Part shown: positions 1 to 7,374 of the stretch, one piece after another
How the letters are laid out: each line of letters begins with the position of its first letter
Numbering within the stretch: the first letter of the stretch is position 1
Source: Bacillota bacterium
GTDB lineage: Bacteria; Bacillota; Clostridia; Acetivibrionales; DTU013
Direction: 5' to 3'
DNA length: 64,000 bases
Assembly (NCBI GenBank): GCA_023411715.1
Contig: JAEYOM010000040.1
Span: 1 to 64,000 of the forward strand
Position numbers and translations under genes: made by a program
Notes under the pieces: generated by a model
Databases searched by the model: none
Told to the model about the DNA's origin: nothing
Seen by the model: only the letters and a program-made list of their open reading frames with translations

Positions 1-58
1 GAAAATAAGCTTAGTACACTACGTTCCGCAAAATAAGAAATATATTTATGAATTTTTA

Positions 59-87
59 TTGCATAATTCTTACAGGTTGTTTATAAT
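59..87 (+). promoter_or_regulatory. Likely sigma-A promoter of the LPXTG gene
   Basis: TTGCAT at 59-64 and TATAAT at 82-87 are separated by 17 bases. The -10 box is perfect and lies 28 bases ahead of the start codon at 116, which has an AAGGGGG-like ribosome site near 102-109. Bases 1-58 show no gene. Confidence 0.6.
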
Positions 88-115
88 GGATATTAGTTGT
101 ATAAGGGGGATTATT

Positions 116-442
116 ATGAAAAAGATAATTGGAATAGTCTTGACATTCATATTGGTCATTGTGATCAGCGGTGCTGTTTATGCCGCACAAGGCGGAGCGA
201 CGATCCCTGATAGGTCCGTACCGGGCGCGCCGGCACAGAATGTTGATACTGAAACATACGACACGCCGCAGGTTGAAATACCTGACAACGAGGTTCCCGG
301 CGGTGCAGCCAATACCACCGACATAAAGGACGAAGCACTTCCGAAAACCGGCGGGATACCGGCAGCCACTTTCTATGCAGCAGGCGGGTTGATGGTGGCA
401 GCGGCGCTTGTGATTTCATTAAGGAAGACAGTAAAGAGCTAG
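116..442 (+). CDS. Small LPXTG cell-wall-anchored surface protein
   Basis: This 108-residue precursor has an N-terminal signal peptide (basic MKK, hydrophobic stretch to about residue 21, likely cut near VYA). It has a short exposed region of about 50 residues and a complete sortase sorting signal: LPKTG at 75-79, a hydrophobic span, and a basic tail ending RKTVKS. The exposed part carries a repeated IPDxxVPG pattern (residues 30-37 and 55-62). The start was placed at the internal ATG at 116 because the signal peptide and ribosome site fit there; the upstream in-frame extension is not signal-like. A sortase gene lies 0.9 kb downstream, so this is probably its dedicated substrate. The role of the mature peptide is unknown. 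It may be a minor wall component, pilin-like tip or signalling peptide precursor. Confidence 0.8.
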   Translation: MKKIIGIVLTFILVIVISGAVYAAQGGATIPDRSVPGAPAQNVDTETYDTPQVEIPDNEVPGGAANTTDIKDEALPKTGGIPAATFYAAGGLMVAAALVISLRKTVKS

Positions 443-471
443 CAGATATTTCTCTTGATTAAATACATAGT

Positions 472-509
472 AAAAAAGGATTCCTGATAAAGGTCGGGCA
501 TCCTTTTTT
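472..509 (+). terminator. Rho-independent terminator after the LPXTG gene
   Basis: AAAAAAGGAT at 472-481 pairs with ATCCTTTTTT at 500-509, so the 3' arm doubles as the U-tract. It separates the LPXTG gene from the next operon and argues against the PHP gene starting at 508. Confidence 0.65.
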
Positions 510-531
510 GTTACTGTGCGGAGGTGGGAGA

Positions 532-1389
532 TTGTTTGCGGATATACATATGCACATATTGCCAGGTATAGACGACGGTGCCGCAGACAGCGATGAGGCG
601 CTTGGAATGCTTGAAGTGGCATATAGGGACGGAATACGACACATCGTGGCTACTCCGCATTTCACACCGTCCGGCGATCGGGATACCGGGGGGGCTGCAA
701 CGGATATTTCGGCAAGAAGGAACTCAACGGATATGATCCGGGAAAGAGTTAATGAATTAAGGGAGGTGGCTTCTGAAAACAACCTGGATATTAACGTTTA
801 CCCGGGTTCTGAGGTGCTGCTTCATCCGGAGATTCCGTCCATATACGATACCGGGTCCATTTGCACTATTAATGAAACGAGATATGTTCTGGTCGAATTC
901 CCGCTGCAGGATATCCCCGGATATGCGGGTAACGTGCTGTATCAGTTGCAGCTTAAGGGCCTGGTTCCGATCATAGCTCATCCCGAGCGCTGTTTGAAGG
1001 TAGTTGATAACCCGGGCATACTCAGGGATCTTATCGAAAGAGGTATGCTGGCTCAGGTTAGCGCCTGCAGCCTTACGGGCGGGTATGGCCGGAGGATCAA
1101 AAAAATAACCCTGAAGCTTATCGGCGAAGGGCTGGTTCAATTTGTCGCGTCGGACGCGCACAATATAAGGCACAGGGCGCCGGAACTCAGCAAAGCCGCG
1201 GGTATCGTTGAGAAAAAATTCGGCAGAGAAGTCGTGGAAAAACTGTTTTACGTCAATTGTATGACGGTACTGGAGAATGGATCAGTGCGGGCTTACACAG
1301 GCAGGCCGCAATATAGCGGTTTGCCGGCATGTATCATAAAAATTTTCAATAAAAGCATTCAGCTTATAAAAAGTATGGGGTGCAAATGA
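532..1389 (+). CDS. PHP-domain tyrosine-protein phosphatase, CpsB/YwqE family
   Basis: The protein (about 285 residues) begins FADIHMHILPGIDDG, the metal-binding start of the PHP fold. It also has TPHFTPS, HPERC and SDAHN, which supply further metal ligands. CpsB/YwqE enzymes are manganese-dependent phosphotyrosine phosphatases that usually reverse autophosphorylation of a BY-kinase controlling capsule or exopolysaccharide export. No BY-kinase or glycan cluster is visible here. The start is taken as TTG at 532, because a GGAGGTG ribosome site lies at 520-526 and the upstream in-frame start at 508 falls inside a terminator. The stop overlaps the sortase start in an ATGA junction, so the two are translationally coupled. 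Substrate is inferred only from the family. Confidence 0.8.
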   Translation: MFADIHMHILPGIDDGAADSDEALGMLEVAYRDGIRHIVATPHFTPSGDRDTGGAATDISARRNSTDMIRERVNELREVASENNLDINVYPGSEVLLHPEIPSIYDTGSICTINETRYVLVEFPLQDIPGYAGNVLYQLQLKGLVPIIAHPERCLKVVDNPGILRDLIERGMLAQVSACSLTGGYGRRIKKITLKLIGEGLVQFVASDAHNIRHRAPELSKAAGIVEKKFGREVVEKLFYVNCMTVLENGSVRAYTGRPQYSGLPACIIKIFNKSIQLIKSMGCK

Positions 1390-2108
1390 AGAAGATTTCC
1401 ATAATCCTGGTTGTCGCGGGCGTTTTAGTGGCCTTGATCCCTGTTGTGGGGCAAATTTATACTCAATATCGGGAAGACAGGATGATGTCCGAATGGCTGA
1501 ACAGCGCAGATGTGCCGGATGGGGGAAATGCCTCGGAAACAGACCCTGGGGAAGCTTATTCTCAATTGCAGGACGCGTTTGACAGTGAGAGCGCCTCAAC
1601 AAATACTGCAACGGAAGCTTCATCGGGTGAAGCGGCGACTTCTGGCGCGGAACAGGCGGGCACTCAGGCCAAAGCGGTGAAAAAAACGCAGCAGCAGACT
1701 GTTCTCGGCATAATACAGATCAAAAAAATAGATGTAAAAGCTCCGATAGTGGAAGGCGTAAAGCCTTACAACCTGAGCAGGGCAATAGGTCATATACCTG
1801 GGACAGCGGAGCTTGGACAGCCGGGTAATTGCGTGCTTGCCGGTCATAGGAGCTACACCTTCGGGAAATTCTTCAACAGGCTGGATGAGCTTGTGATTGG
1901 TGATGAGATCACTATCACCACAAAAAAGGAAGACCTGACGTATAAGGTTTCAAAGGTCAGTATTGTAAAACCTGACAATGTATCCGTATTAGACGGAAGC
2001 AACGATGAAAACAATATCACGCTGGTAACCTGTACGCCTATATACATTGCGTCGCACAGGCTCATTGTCAATGCCGGACTTGAGCGGAGAGTATTGAAAG
2101 CTCCGTGA
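1386..2108 (+). CDS. Class D-like sortase (transpeptidase)
   Basis: The 240-residue protein has one N-terminal membrane anchor (about residues 4-22), a low-complexity Ser/Thr/Ala/Glu-rich stalk (about 40-105) and a sortase beta-barrel. The catalytic triad is visible: His154 in AGHRS, Cys216 in TLVTCTP and Arg225 in SHRLIV. Sortases cleave LPXTG between Thr and Gly and join the protein to peptidoglycan or to another protein. The lack of a C-terminal membrane helix argues against class C (pilin) enzymes; class D is my best guess. ATG at 1386 was chosen over GTG at 1380 because GGGG at 1377-1380 fits as ribosome site. The likely substrate is the LPKTG protein at 116. Confidence 0.85.
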   Translation: MKKISIILVVAGVLVALIPVVGQIYTQYREDRMMSEWLNSADVPDGGNASETDPGEAYSQLQDAFDSESASTNTATEASSGEAATSGAEQAGTQAKAVKKTQQQTVLGIIQIKKIDVKAPIVEGVKPYNLSRAIGHIPGTAELGQPGNCVLAGHRSYTFGKFFNRLDELVIGDEITITTKKEDLTYKVSKVSIVKPDNVSVLDGSNDENNITLVTCTPIYIASHRLIVNAGLERRVLKAP

Positions 2109-2133
2109 CGCCTCGCTTGAAGTCAAACATTCC

Positions 2134-2160
2134 TTGACACTTTATGGCTTCTTCTATAAT
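2134..2160 (+). promoter_or_regulatory. Putative promoter of alaS
   Basis: TTGACA at 2134-2139 and TATAAT at 2155-2160 are both perfect hexamers, but the spacer is only 15 bases. They lie about 50 bases before the alaS start. No T-box could be seen in the short leader. Confidence 0.5.
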
Positions 2161-2211
2161 ATTATTTAAGAAATCATTTAATAAATTTACGCTAAATATG
2201 GGGATGAAACG

Positions 2212-4851
2212 ATGAAAAAACTCGGACTGAATGAAATCAGAGAGCGTTATCTCAAATTCTTCGAAAATAAGGGACATTTACGTTTGCCCAGTTTCCCGCT
2301 GGTTCCCCGCAATGACCCGAGCATATTGCTGATCAATGCAGGAATGACCCCTTTGAAGCCGTATTTTACGGGCGCTGAAGAGCCTCCGCGTCATAGGGTG
2401 ACTACCTGCCAGAAATGTATAAGGACGCCGGATATCGAGAATGTCGGAAAGACTGCAAGACACGGCACTTTTTTTGAAATGCTGGGAAATTTCTCGTTCG
2501 GAGATTATTTTAAAAAGGAAGCTATCCCGTGGGCCTGGGAGTTCGTGACAAAAGACCTTGAAATACCGGCAGACAGGCTTTATGCTTCGATTTACGAGGA
2601 CGATGACGAAGCTTTTGAAATATGGAGGAATGATGTAGGCCTTCCGGCAGACAGGATAGTCAGGATGGGAAAGGCCGATAATTTCTGGGAACATGGAACA
2701 GGTCCCTGCGGTCCCTCTTCCGAAATATATTTCGACAGGGGAGCCGACAAGGGCTGCGGCAAACCGGATTGCAAGGTGGGCTGCGACTGCGACCGCTATA
2801 TTGAAATCTGGAATCTGGTATTCACCCAGTTCAATAAGGAAGAGGACGGCACCTACTCAAAGCTCAAAAAGAAAAATATTGATACTGGTATGGGTCTGGA
2901 ACGCCTCGCGGTTACAATGCAGGACGTCAACAATCTGTTTGAGGTCGACACGATCAGGAACATTCTTGACTATGTCTGCGACAAAGCCGGGGTCAAATAT
3001 GGGAAGTCCGATAAAACCGATGTATCCATACGAGTCATAACCGACCATATCCGAAGTACGACAATGATGGTATCCGACGGCATACTTCCGTCCAACGAGG
3101 GCAGGGGCTATGTGCTTAGGAGGCTGCTGAGAAGGGCTGCGCGGCATGGCAGGCTGATCGGGATCAGGGATGCTTTCCTATATGACGTAGCAAAGATCGT
3201 TGTCAGGGAATCCAGTGAAGCATATCCCGAGCTTGCAGAGAAGGAGGATTATATCTGCAGGGTAATAAAAATAGAAGAAGAGCGTTTTGCTGTAACAATA
3301 GACCAGGGACTTTCGATCCTCAATGAATTCATAGATGAAGTGAAGTCATCGAACGGTAGTGTTTTACCCGGCAATATGGTATTCAAGCTCCACGATACCT
3401 ATGGCTTCCCGCTTGATCTCACAAGGGAGATCGCAGAAGAAGTCGGGCTCAGGATCGACGAAGAAGGCTTCAAAGCTGAAATGGGTGAACAGAAGAAAAA
3501 GGCGCGCGAGGCTCTCAAAAGTAAAGAGACATCAGCCTGGGCGCAGGGTCTTGCCTCGGGTATCGACAAGAGCCTGAAAACTGTGTTCACCGGCTATGAA
3601 TGTACCGTTAGCGACGCCAGGATACTTTATATAATAAAAGATGGAGAACTAACGGAAAATGCGCAGCAAGATGACGAGATCACAGTAATACTGGACCGGA
3701 CGCCATTTTATGCTGAAAGTGGCGGTCAGGTCGCGGACACAGGCGTCATCAGGACAAAGACCGGCTCGATCGGCGTGAAGGATTGCAGAAAGACGGCCGA
3801 AGGCCTCTATATGCATATAGGTACAGTAGAAAGCGGCATCATCGAAAAGGGTGCTGCGGCGACTGCGGAGATCGATGCCGGGAAAAGGCTCGCAACTGCA
3901 AGGAACCATACTACTACCCATCTGCTGCAGAAGGCTTTGAGGAACGTACTTGGCGAGCATGTAACGCAGGCCGGTTCGTCTGTAGATCCGAACAGGCTCC
4001 GCTTCGACTTCCACCACTTCTCGCCTATGACCGCCGAGGAGATAAAAAAGGTCGAAGATGAGGTAAATGAAAAGATACTTGAAAACCTGACGGTGACTGT
4101 TCGGGAAATGCCCGTGGACGAAGCGAAAAAGTTTGGCGCAATGGCTTTGTTCGGAGAAAAATACGGTAACGTGGTGCGTGTCGTAAAGGCCGGCGATTAC
4201 AGCATGGAGCTTTGCGGAGGAACCCACCTCGGATATACCTCGCAGGCCGGACTGGTCAAGATATTGGGTGAAAGCGGCGTAGCTGCCGGTGTAAGAAGGA
4301 TCGAAGCGCTGACAGGACGGAACGCATTGGAATATTACAACGAAAAGGAAGAACAGCTCAGTGGCATAGCAGTCGCACTCAAATCCACTCCGCAGGACAG
4401 CCTGCGGAAGGTCGAGACCATGAGCGCCGAATTGAAGGCTGCGTTGAAGGAGATCGAGCAGCTGAAGGATAAGCTTGTCAGCGGTTCCTTTGACGAAGTG
4501 CTTTCAAAAGCTGTCAATGTAAACGGGATAAAGGCTGTTGCCGCACGCTTCGACCAACTGGACCCCGAAGCGCTTAGAAATACCTGCGAAACGCTTCGCA
4601 GTAAATTGGGCTCGGGTATCGTAGTTCTGGCGTCCGCAACCGGCGGAAAGGTAAATTTTGTCGCAATGGCAACAAAGGATGCGGTCGATCGCGGAGCACA
4701 CTGCGGTAATGTCGTGCGTGAGGCTGCAAAGACAGCAGGCGGCGGAGGCGGCGGACGCCCGGATATGGCCCAGGCCGGCGGCAAGGATCCGGAAAAGCTT
4801 GACGATGCGCTAAATAGCGCTCTTGAAGCTATAAAGGCTCAAATAAAATAA
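2212..4851 (+). CDS. alaS: Alanyl-tRNA synthetase
   Basis: This cytosolic class II enzyme charges tRNA-Ala with alanine. At 879 residues it is the usual bacterial length. The N-terminus carries the family signature (RERYLKFFENKGH, RNDPSILLINAGM). The editing domain has the zinc ligands HTTTH (about residue 565) and CGGTH (about 665), which clear Ser- and Gly-mischarged tRNA. The C-terminal DHHA1 domain ends in a Gly-rich loop followed by RPDMAQAGG, as in other AlaRS proteins. It appears to be transcribed from its own promoter. The ATG at 2212 is preceded by a modest GGGGAT ribosome site. Confidence 0.97.
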   Translation: MKKLGLNEIRERYLKFFENKGHLRLPSFPLVPRNDPSILLINAGMTPLKPYFTGAEEPPRHRVTTCQKCIRTPDIENVGKTARHGTFFEMLGNFSFGDYFKKEAIPWAWEFVTKDLEIPADRLYASIYEDDDEAFEIWRNDVGLPADRIVRMGKADNFWEHGTGPCGPSSEIYFDRGADKGCGKPDCKVGCDCDRYIEIWNLVFTQFNKEEDGTYSKLKKKNIDTGMGLERLAVTMQDVNNLFEVDTIRNILDYVCDKAGVKYGKSDKTDVSIRVITDHIRSTTMMVSDGILPSNEGRGYVLRRLLRRAARHGRLIGIRDAFLYDVAKIVVRESSEAYPELAEKEDYICRVIKIEEERFAVTIDQGLSILNEFIDEVKSSNGSVLPGNMVFKLHDTYGFPLDLTREIAEEVGLRIDEEGFKAEMGEQKKKAREALKSKETSAWAQGLASGIDKSLKTVFTGYECTVSDARILYIIKDGELTENAQQDDEITVILDRTPFYAESGGQVADTGVIRTKTGSIGVKDCRKTAEGLYMHIGTVESGIIEKGAAATAEIDAGKRLATARNHTTTHLLQKALRNVLGEHVTQAGSSVDPNRLRFDFHHFSPMTAEEIKKVEDEVNEKILENLTVTVREMPVDEAKKFGAMALFGEKYGNVVRVVKAGDYSMELCGGTHLGYTSQAGLVKILGESGVAAGVRRIEALTGRNALEYYNEKEEQLSGIAVALKSTPQDSLRKVETMSAELKAALKEIEQLKDKLVSGSFDEVLSKAVNVNGIKAVAARFDQLDPEALRNTCETLRSKLGSGIVVLASATGGKVNFVAMATKDAVDRGAHCGNVVREAAKTAGGGGGGRPDMAQAGGKDPEKLDDALNSALEAIKAQIK

Positions 4852-4916
4852 GTGTGATATGGGGCGGTAGAATAAAAGAACCGTCCCTGAAGTTTCACGG
4901 GAAAGAAGGTTTCGGC

Positions 4917-5261
4917 ATGGAAGATTGTATTTTTTGCAGAATAATAGAGAGGGAGATCCCGTCAACCATCGTTTATGAGGACGACAAGGTGATGGCTTTC
5001 AACGATATCAACCCTGTTGCGCCGGTGCATGTGGTGATCATTCCGAAAGTTCACATTGCGAACGTGAATGCGCTTACGCCGGAAAATGCCGCAGTAGTGG
5101 CCGATATCCATCTTGCCGCCAGGAAGATCGCTGAAAAGCTCGGTATCGCAGACAAGGGCTACCGACTGATCAACAATTGCGGTGAAGAAGCGGGGCAGTC
5201 GGTTTTTCACCTGCATTACCACCTGATCGGCGGTAAGAAGCTGGGCACGAAGATTTTATAG
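4917..5261 (+). CDS. hinT: HIT-family nucleotide-binding hydrolase (HinT-like)
   Basis: The 114-residue protein is a standard HIT monomer. It has CIFC near the N-terminus (residues 4-7), a typical DINPVAPVH segment, and the histidine triad H98-L-H100-Y-H102 followed by LIGGKKLG. HinT proteins hydrolyse adenosine phosphoramidates and aminoacyl-AMP adducts, so a position after alaS is sensible. The start at ATG 4917, behind an AAGGT site, matches the family N-terminus; the reading frame also extends upstream to 4854 but that part is not HIT-like. The intergenic stretch before it carries one copy of the dispersed AAAAGAACCGTCCCT motif (4874-4888). Confidence 0.92.
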   Translation: MEDCIFCRIIEREIPSTIVYEDDKVMAFNDINPVAPVHVVIIPKVHIANVNALTPENAAVVADIHLAARKIAEKLGIADKGYRLINNCGEEAGQSVFHLHYHLIGGKKLGTKIL

Positions 5262-5339
5262 CCTGATTGCGTGCCGGTCGGTTCTGATGTGGAATGGCGG
5301 CCGGCATATATACAAAATCTATTGTAAGGGAGACTGACT

Positions 5340-6353
5340 ATGGCTATACTTGTTACAGGGGGAGCGGGATATATCGGCAGCCATACCTGTGTACAGCTGC
5401 TGGAGGCCGGATACGAGATCGTTATCCTCGACAATTTCTCAAACAGCAAACCGGTTGTAATCAAAAGGATAAAGGAAATAACCGGCCGGAGCTTTGATAC
5501 GATCACAGGCGACATACTTGACAGAAAACTTCTCGAAAAAGTTTTTACATCATACAGCATCGATTCAGTAATACATTTTGCAGGAATGAAATCAGTGCCC
5601 GAATCCGTAGGATTACCACTGAGCTATTTCCATAACAATGTTTCCGGTTCCATCAATCTTTTTGAAGCAATGAAAGATCATGGAGTAAAGAATATTGTAT
5701 TCAGTTCATCCGCAACAGTCTACGGAACTGTAGTCAAAATGCCCATTACCGAGGATGCTCCATTGAGCTCCATAAATCCATACGGACGAACCAAGCTGAT
5801 GATAGAAGATATATTGCGCGATCTGTACGTGTCGGACAACAGCTGGAACATTATACTTCTACGCTATTTCAACCCTGTCGGAGCGCATCGCAGCGGACTT
5901 ATAGGCGAGGATCCCAACGGCACGCCAAATAACCTCGTGCCTTATATATCCCAGGTCGCCGTAGGAAAGCTCAAAGAGCTTGGCGTTTGCGGAACAGACT
6001 ATCCGACAAGGGACGGCACCGGTATAAGGGATTATATCCATGTCGTCGATCTTGCGGACGGCCATCTTAAGGCTCTTGAGAAACTGGCGAAAAATCCAGG
6101 TATTGAAGCCTATAACCTTGGAACAGGCCGGGGAACGAGCGTATTGGAAATGGTTGAAGCTTTCGCTATAGCTTCCGGCAGGAAGATCCCATACGTCACA
6201 AAGGACAGAAGGCCGGGAGATGTGGCAGAGTGTTATTCGGATCCTTCCAAAGCCGAAAGGGAATTAGGCTGGAAGGCTGCCAGGAAAGTAAGCGACATGT
6301 GCAGCGATACCTGGAACTGGCAGGTAAAGAATCCGGCAGGCTATGCAGACTGA
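5340..6353 (+). CDS. galE: UDP-glucose 4-epimerase
   Basis: GalE interconverts UDP-glucose and UDP-galactose for sugar use and for wall and surface glycans. This 337-residue short-chain dehydrogenase has the NAD-binding TGGAGYIGSH at residues 6-15. The catalytic Ser is near 124 (SSSATVYG) and the Tyr148/Lys152 pair lies in YGRTK. The family signature RYFNPVGAH and the C-terminal RPGDVAECYSDPSKA segment are intact. An AAGGGAGA ribosome site lies at 5326-5333. It stands 78 bases after hinT with no terminator seen, so the two may share a transcript. No other sugar gene is adjacent. Confidence 0.95.
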   Translation: MAILVTGGAGYIGSHTCVQLLEAGYEIVILDNFSNSKPVVIKRIKEITGRSFDTITGDILDRKLLEKVFTSYSIDSVIHFAGMKSVPESVGLPLSYFHNNVSGSINLFEAMKDHGVKNIVFSSSATVYGTVVKMPITEDAPLSSINPYGRTKLMIEDILRDLYVSDNSWNIILLRYFNPVGAHRSGLIGEDPNGTPNNLVPYISQVAVGKLKELGVCGTDYPTRDGTGIRDYIHVVDLADGHLKALEKLAKNPGIEAYNLGTGRGTSVLEMVEAFAIASGRKIPYVTKDRRPGDVAECYSDPSKAERELGWKAARKVSDMCSDTWNWQVKNPAGYAD

Positions 6354-6419
6354 GGATACAGGCGTTCGGTGCGCCGAGTTTTGATGCACCATTGATTTTT
6401 TTATTATGGCATGACTCTA

Positions 6420-6449
6420 TTGACTTTATTTTGAAGTATAATATATAAT
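6420..6449 (+). promoter_or_regulatory. Likely promoter of rpsU-yqeY
   Basis: TTGACT at 6420-6425 and TATAAT at 6444-6449 are separated by 18 bases, about 100 bases ahead of rpsU. A weak hairpin GGTGC/GCACC followed by a T-rich run near 6368-6400 may end galE transcription. Confidence 0.55.
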
Positions 6450-6548
6450 ATACTGTGTGCTACACATAGCTTGATTCCCACAAGTAGTTGAAGCAATGGA
6501 CGCAGCTTATTCATGGCACAATTGCTACCATCGGAGGGAGGGAAATAC

Positions 6549-6725
6549 ATGTCTGAAGTTCGGGTAAAAGAAAATGAGTCTCTCGACAGTGCACTAAAGA
6601 GATTTAAACGTCAGTGCGCTAAAGCAGGCGTTCTGGCTGAAGTTAGAAAAAGAGAGCATTATGAAAAACCGAGTGTTAGAAGGAAGAAGAAGTCTGAAGC
6701 GGCTAGAAAGAGGAAGTTCAAATAA
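6549..6725 (+). CDS. rpsU: Small ribosomal subunit protein bS21
   Basis: The 58-residue, strongly basic protein begins MSEVRVKENESLDSALKRFKR and ends RRKKKSEAARKRKFK, which is classic bS21. It binds the 30S platform and helps initiation. The start was set at ATG 6549, because an excellent GGAGGGAGGG site lies at 6533-6543; the frame is open upstream to 6513 but that part is not conserved. It is followed by yqeY, the usual partner in Firmicutes. Confidence 0.96.
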   Translation: MSEVRVKENESLDSALKRFKRQCAKAGVLAEVRKREHYEKPSVRRKKKSEAARKRKFK

Positions 6726-6807
6726 GCTTCCTGCTTGAACGGCGCTCCGGCACGATTCGGATTCGTCAGAACGGCTCAGTATCGAAAGGTCACAGGGAGG
6801 CTTACAA

Positions 6808-7251
6808 ATGTCCCTAAAGGAACAGTTGCTTGAAGATATGAAAACAGCCATGAAGGAAAAGGATGTCGTCAGGAAGAATACGATCCAGATGGCAAGGGCT
6901 GCGATTCTTCAGGTAGAAAAAGATAACAGGATAACTCTCGACGATGATGGTGTATTAGAGATCATAGCAAAAGAACTGAAAAAGAGAAGGGATGTTCTGC
7001 CGGAGTATGAAAAAAGCGGCAGAAGTGACCTGATTGAAGGTTTGAAAGCCGAGATGGACATTTTACTCAAATATCTGCCTCAGCAATTATCCGAGCAGGA
7101 ACTCGAAGTTATAATAAGACAGGCGGTCGAGGAGACCGGAGCTTCTTCAGCGAAGGATATGGGCAGGATCATGCAGACCGTCATGCCCAAGGTAAAGGGC
7201 AAAGCCGACGGTAAAATGATCAATGTGATTGTCAAAAGAATATTGGGATAA
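6808..7251 (+). CDS. yqeY: YqeY family protein (GatB/YqeY domain)
   Basis: The 147-residue protein has the family start SLKEQLLEDMKTAMKEKD followed by an all-helical YqeY domain. The C-terminal half contains KDMGRIMQTVMPKVKGKADG. The domain is shared with the tail of GatB, the tRNA-dependent amidotransferase subunit, and is thought to contact tRNA, but the free protein has no settled function. It is co-transcribed with rpsU (82-base gap, AGGGAGG ribosome site) and closed by a terminator at 7266. Confidence 0.9.
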   Translation: MSLKEQLLEDMKTAMKEKDVVRKNTIQMARAAILQVEKDNRITLDDDGVLEIIAKELKKRRDVLPEYEKSGRSDLIEGLKAEMDILLKYLPQQLSEQELEVIIRQAVEETGASSAKDMGRIMQTVMPKVKGKADGKMINVIVKRILG

Positions 7252-7265
7252 ATAAGTAAAAGAAG

Positions 7266-7294
7266 AAAGCTCGATTAAAAATCGGGCTTTTTTT
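7266..7294 (+). terminator. Terminator of rpsU-yqeY
   Basis: AAAGCTCGAT (7266-7275) pairs, with one G-T pair, with ATCGGGCTTT (7281-7290) around a 5-base loop, and a T run follows. Confidence 0.8.
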
Positions 7295-7374
7295 GTAGAG
7301 CAGCGCATACAGTAAAGCCGGATTGCGCCAGTGCTGCACAATAAAGTCAGGCAGATCTGACGGGAGATGTGATT

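Noticed and set aside
2109..2211. A T-box for alaS in the short upstream gap.
   Set aside because: No GGTGGNACC core or room for Stem I; only a promoter is visible.
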